Source of the DNA: Candidatus Thioglobus plumae
Lineage (GTDB): Bacteria; Pseudomonadota; Gammaproteobacteria; PS1; Pseudothioglobaceae
DNA length: 5,567 nt
Reading direction: 5' to 3'
Assembly (NCBI GenBank): GCA_910595815.1
Contig: CAJVCM010000037.1
Coordinates: 1 to 5,567, forward strand
The notes below the pieces were generated by a model, which saw only the letters and a list, made by a program, of their open reading frames with translations, ran no database searches and had not been told where the DNA came from. The position numbers and the translations under genes were made by a program. Of the stretch, positions 4,869-5,567 are shown one piece after another (the first letter of the stretch is position 1; the number at the start of each line of letters is the position of its first letter).

Positions 4869-5345
4869 GTGCCAAAAATTTGTATATTGTCTGATTCTCA
4901 TGGACTCATTCACCCAGAGGTTGTTAAGATTGCTAATCAATGTGATGTTGCTATTCACGCAGGTGATATTATTGACGAAGCCACTCTGAACCAGCTAAAA
5001 CCCAAACAAAAACTCGTTGCCATTAAAGGCAATAATGATGAACATATCACCTCGCTCAACTCGGTTGAATTTCTTGAATTTCCAAGTGGAAAAATTGCTG
5101 TTGAACATGGTCACCTGTACGGCCACCATAAGCCATCGCACGAAAAACTAAGGGCAGCTTATCCAGATGTCAAAGTGATCATCTACGGGCACACACACAA
5201 ACAAGTAATTGATAAAGAATCTACGCCCTGGGTAATCAACCCGGGTGCATCGGGTGAAATCCGCAATCATGGTGGATCAAAGTGTTTTACACTAGATATC
5301 CATGATGACAAAGAGTGGCTAATAATCCCTCATATTTTTGACTAA
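4869..5345 (+). CDS. metallophosphodiesterase, YfcE/MJ0936 family
   Basis: This is a small two-metal (usually Mn2+) phosphodiesterase of the calcineurin-like superfamily, 158 residues, cytosolic. The metal ligands appear in order: D9 and H11 (SDSHG), D33 (HAGDI), N55 (GNND), H80 (VEHGH), H108 and H110 (YGHTH), followed by NPGA at 124-127, which is usual in this subgroup. E. coli YfcE hydrolyses model phosphodiester substrates, and the natural substrate of the family is generally unknown, so no pathway is assigned. The start is GTG, giving MPKICILSDSHG; the SDSHG motif normally lies this close to the N-terminus and no earlier start fits. No Shine-Dalgarno precedes it. The phosphofructokinase gene follows 100 bases downstream but has its own -10 box. 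Confidence 0.93.
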   Translation: MPKICILSDSHGLIHPEVVKIANQCDVAIHAGDIIDEATLNQLKPKQKLVAIKGNNDEHITSLNSVEFLEFPSGKIAVEHGHLYGHHKPSHEKLRAAYPDVKVIIYGHTHKQVIDKESTPWVINPGASGEIRNHGGSKCFTLDIHDDKEWLIIPHIFD

Positions 5346-5445
5346 ATATGTCTCTCGTATACCTCTTTGTATATAGAAAATGTTAATGAAAATTAACCAC
5401 ATCAATGTATAATTAATGGTTTTTTACAAGTAAATAGGATCAACC
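5346..5445 (+). promoter_or_regulatory. promoter region of the PPi-dependent phosphofructokinase gene
   Basis: This 100-base gap carries a perfect TATAAT (5408-5413) 32 bases before the ATG and an AGGA ribosome site (5436-5439) with 6-base spacing. The hexamers 16-18 bases upstream of the -10 are poor -35 matches. GTTAAT-GAAA-ATTAAC (5382-5397) is a perfect 6-bp inverted repeat covering the -35 position, so it may be an operator. No intrinsic terminator for the phosphodiesterase gene is visible. Confidence 0.55.
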
Positions 5446-5567
5446 ATGAAAAATGCTTTTTATGCACAATCAGGCGGTGTAACTGCAGTAATCAACTCTT
5501 CAGCATGTGGCGTTATTGAAACAGCTCGCAAATATCCAGACAAGATCGGTAAAGTATATGCTGGTCA
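5446..5567 (+). CDS. pyrophosphate-dependent 6-phosphofructokinase, N-terminal 40 residues
   Basis: Only 40 complete codons are inside the window, starting MKNAFYAQSGGVTAVINSSA and continuing CGVIETARKYPDKIGKVYAG. The Q-S-G-G-V-T-A-V-I-N-x-S opening corresponds to the N-terminal phosphate-donor loop of the phosphofructokinase superfamily. The GGVTAVIN variant is the form I associate with the pyrophosphate-using enzymes, as opposed to the GGDAPGMN form of ATP-dependent Pfk. The enzyme reversibly converts fructose 6-phosphate and PPi to fructose 1,6-bisphosphate and Pi. In methylotrophs it feeds or drains the ribulose monophosphate cycle. The ATG has a well-placed AGGA. The remaining roughly 380 residues lie beyond the right edge, so catalytic residues cannot be checked. 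Confidence 0.88.
   Translation, partial: MKNAFYAQSGGVTAVINSSACGVIETARKYPDKIGKVYAG

Noticed and set aside
1..5567. A novel defence, mobile or biosynthetic system
   Set aside because: All eight genes fall into known housekeeping families with normal lengths and intact motifs; no transposase, integrase, toxin, nuclease effector, CRISPR repeat or attachment-site duplication was found.

Overview
The window looks like an ordinary chromosomal housekeeping segment from an AT-rich betaproteobacterium. The best guess is a methylotroph of the Methylophilaceae (Methylotenera-like). The guess rests on the moderately low GC, the betaproteobacterial flavour of the proteins, and a pyrophosphate-dependent phosphofructokinase start typical of such methylotrophs. 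It is an inference from protein resemblance, not proof. There are eight protein genes, two of them cut by the window edges. I see no tRNA, rRNA, CRISPR array, insertion sequence or phage gene.

Left block, minus strand, read right to left: a typical 2-Cys peroxiredoxin (1343-1942), a strong Rho-independent terminator, a 56-residue rubredoxin (1104-1274), then leuB, 3-isopropylmalate dehydrogenase, which runs off the left edge. The leuB frame is open from 1031 down to base 1 with no stop and lacks only its last residues. The peroxiredoxin and cysS diverge from a 130-base intergenic region.

Central block, plus strand: cysS, cysteinyl-tRNA synthetase (2073-3488), overlaps by 26 bases a HAD-family nucleotidase of the YrfG (GMP/IMP 5'-nucleotidase) type (3463-4179). 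A convergent terminator hairpin follows, shared with a minus-strand SCP2 sterol/lipid-binding-domain protein (4228-4632).

Right block: a 236-base divergent intergenic region (4633-4868) is the most structured non-coding part of the window. It holds a perfect 14-bp inverted repeat with a 5-nt loop, a perfect 7-bp palindrome just downstream of a predicted SCP2 promoter, and a third 7-bp inverted repeat with a 25-nt spacer. It is followed by a YfcE/MJ0936-type metallophosphodiesterase (4869-5345, GTG start) and the first 40 codons of a pyrophosphate-dependent 6-phosphofructokinase (from 5446).

The genes serve separate jobs: leucine synthesis, peroxide defence and redox, tRNA charging, nucleotide salvage, lipid binding, phosphoester hydrolysis and glycolysis/RuMP carbon flow. 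No previously undescribed multi-gene system is evident. The items most worth a second look are the palindromes upstream of the SCP2 gene, the peroxiredoxin-rubredoxin pairing across a terminator, and a GC-rich, palindrome-bearing insertion inside cysS.
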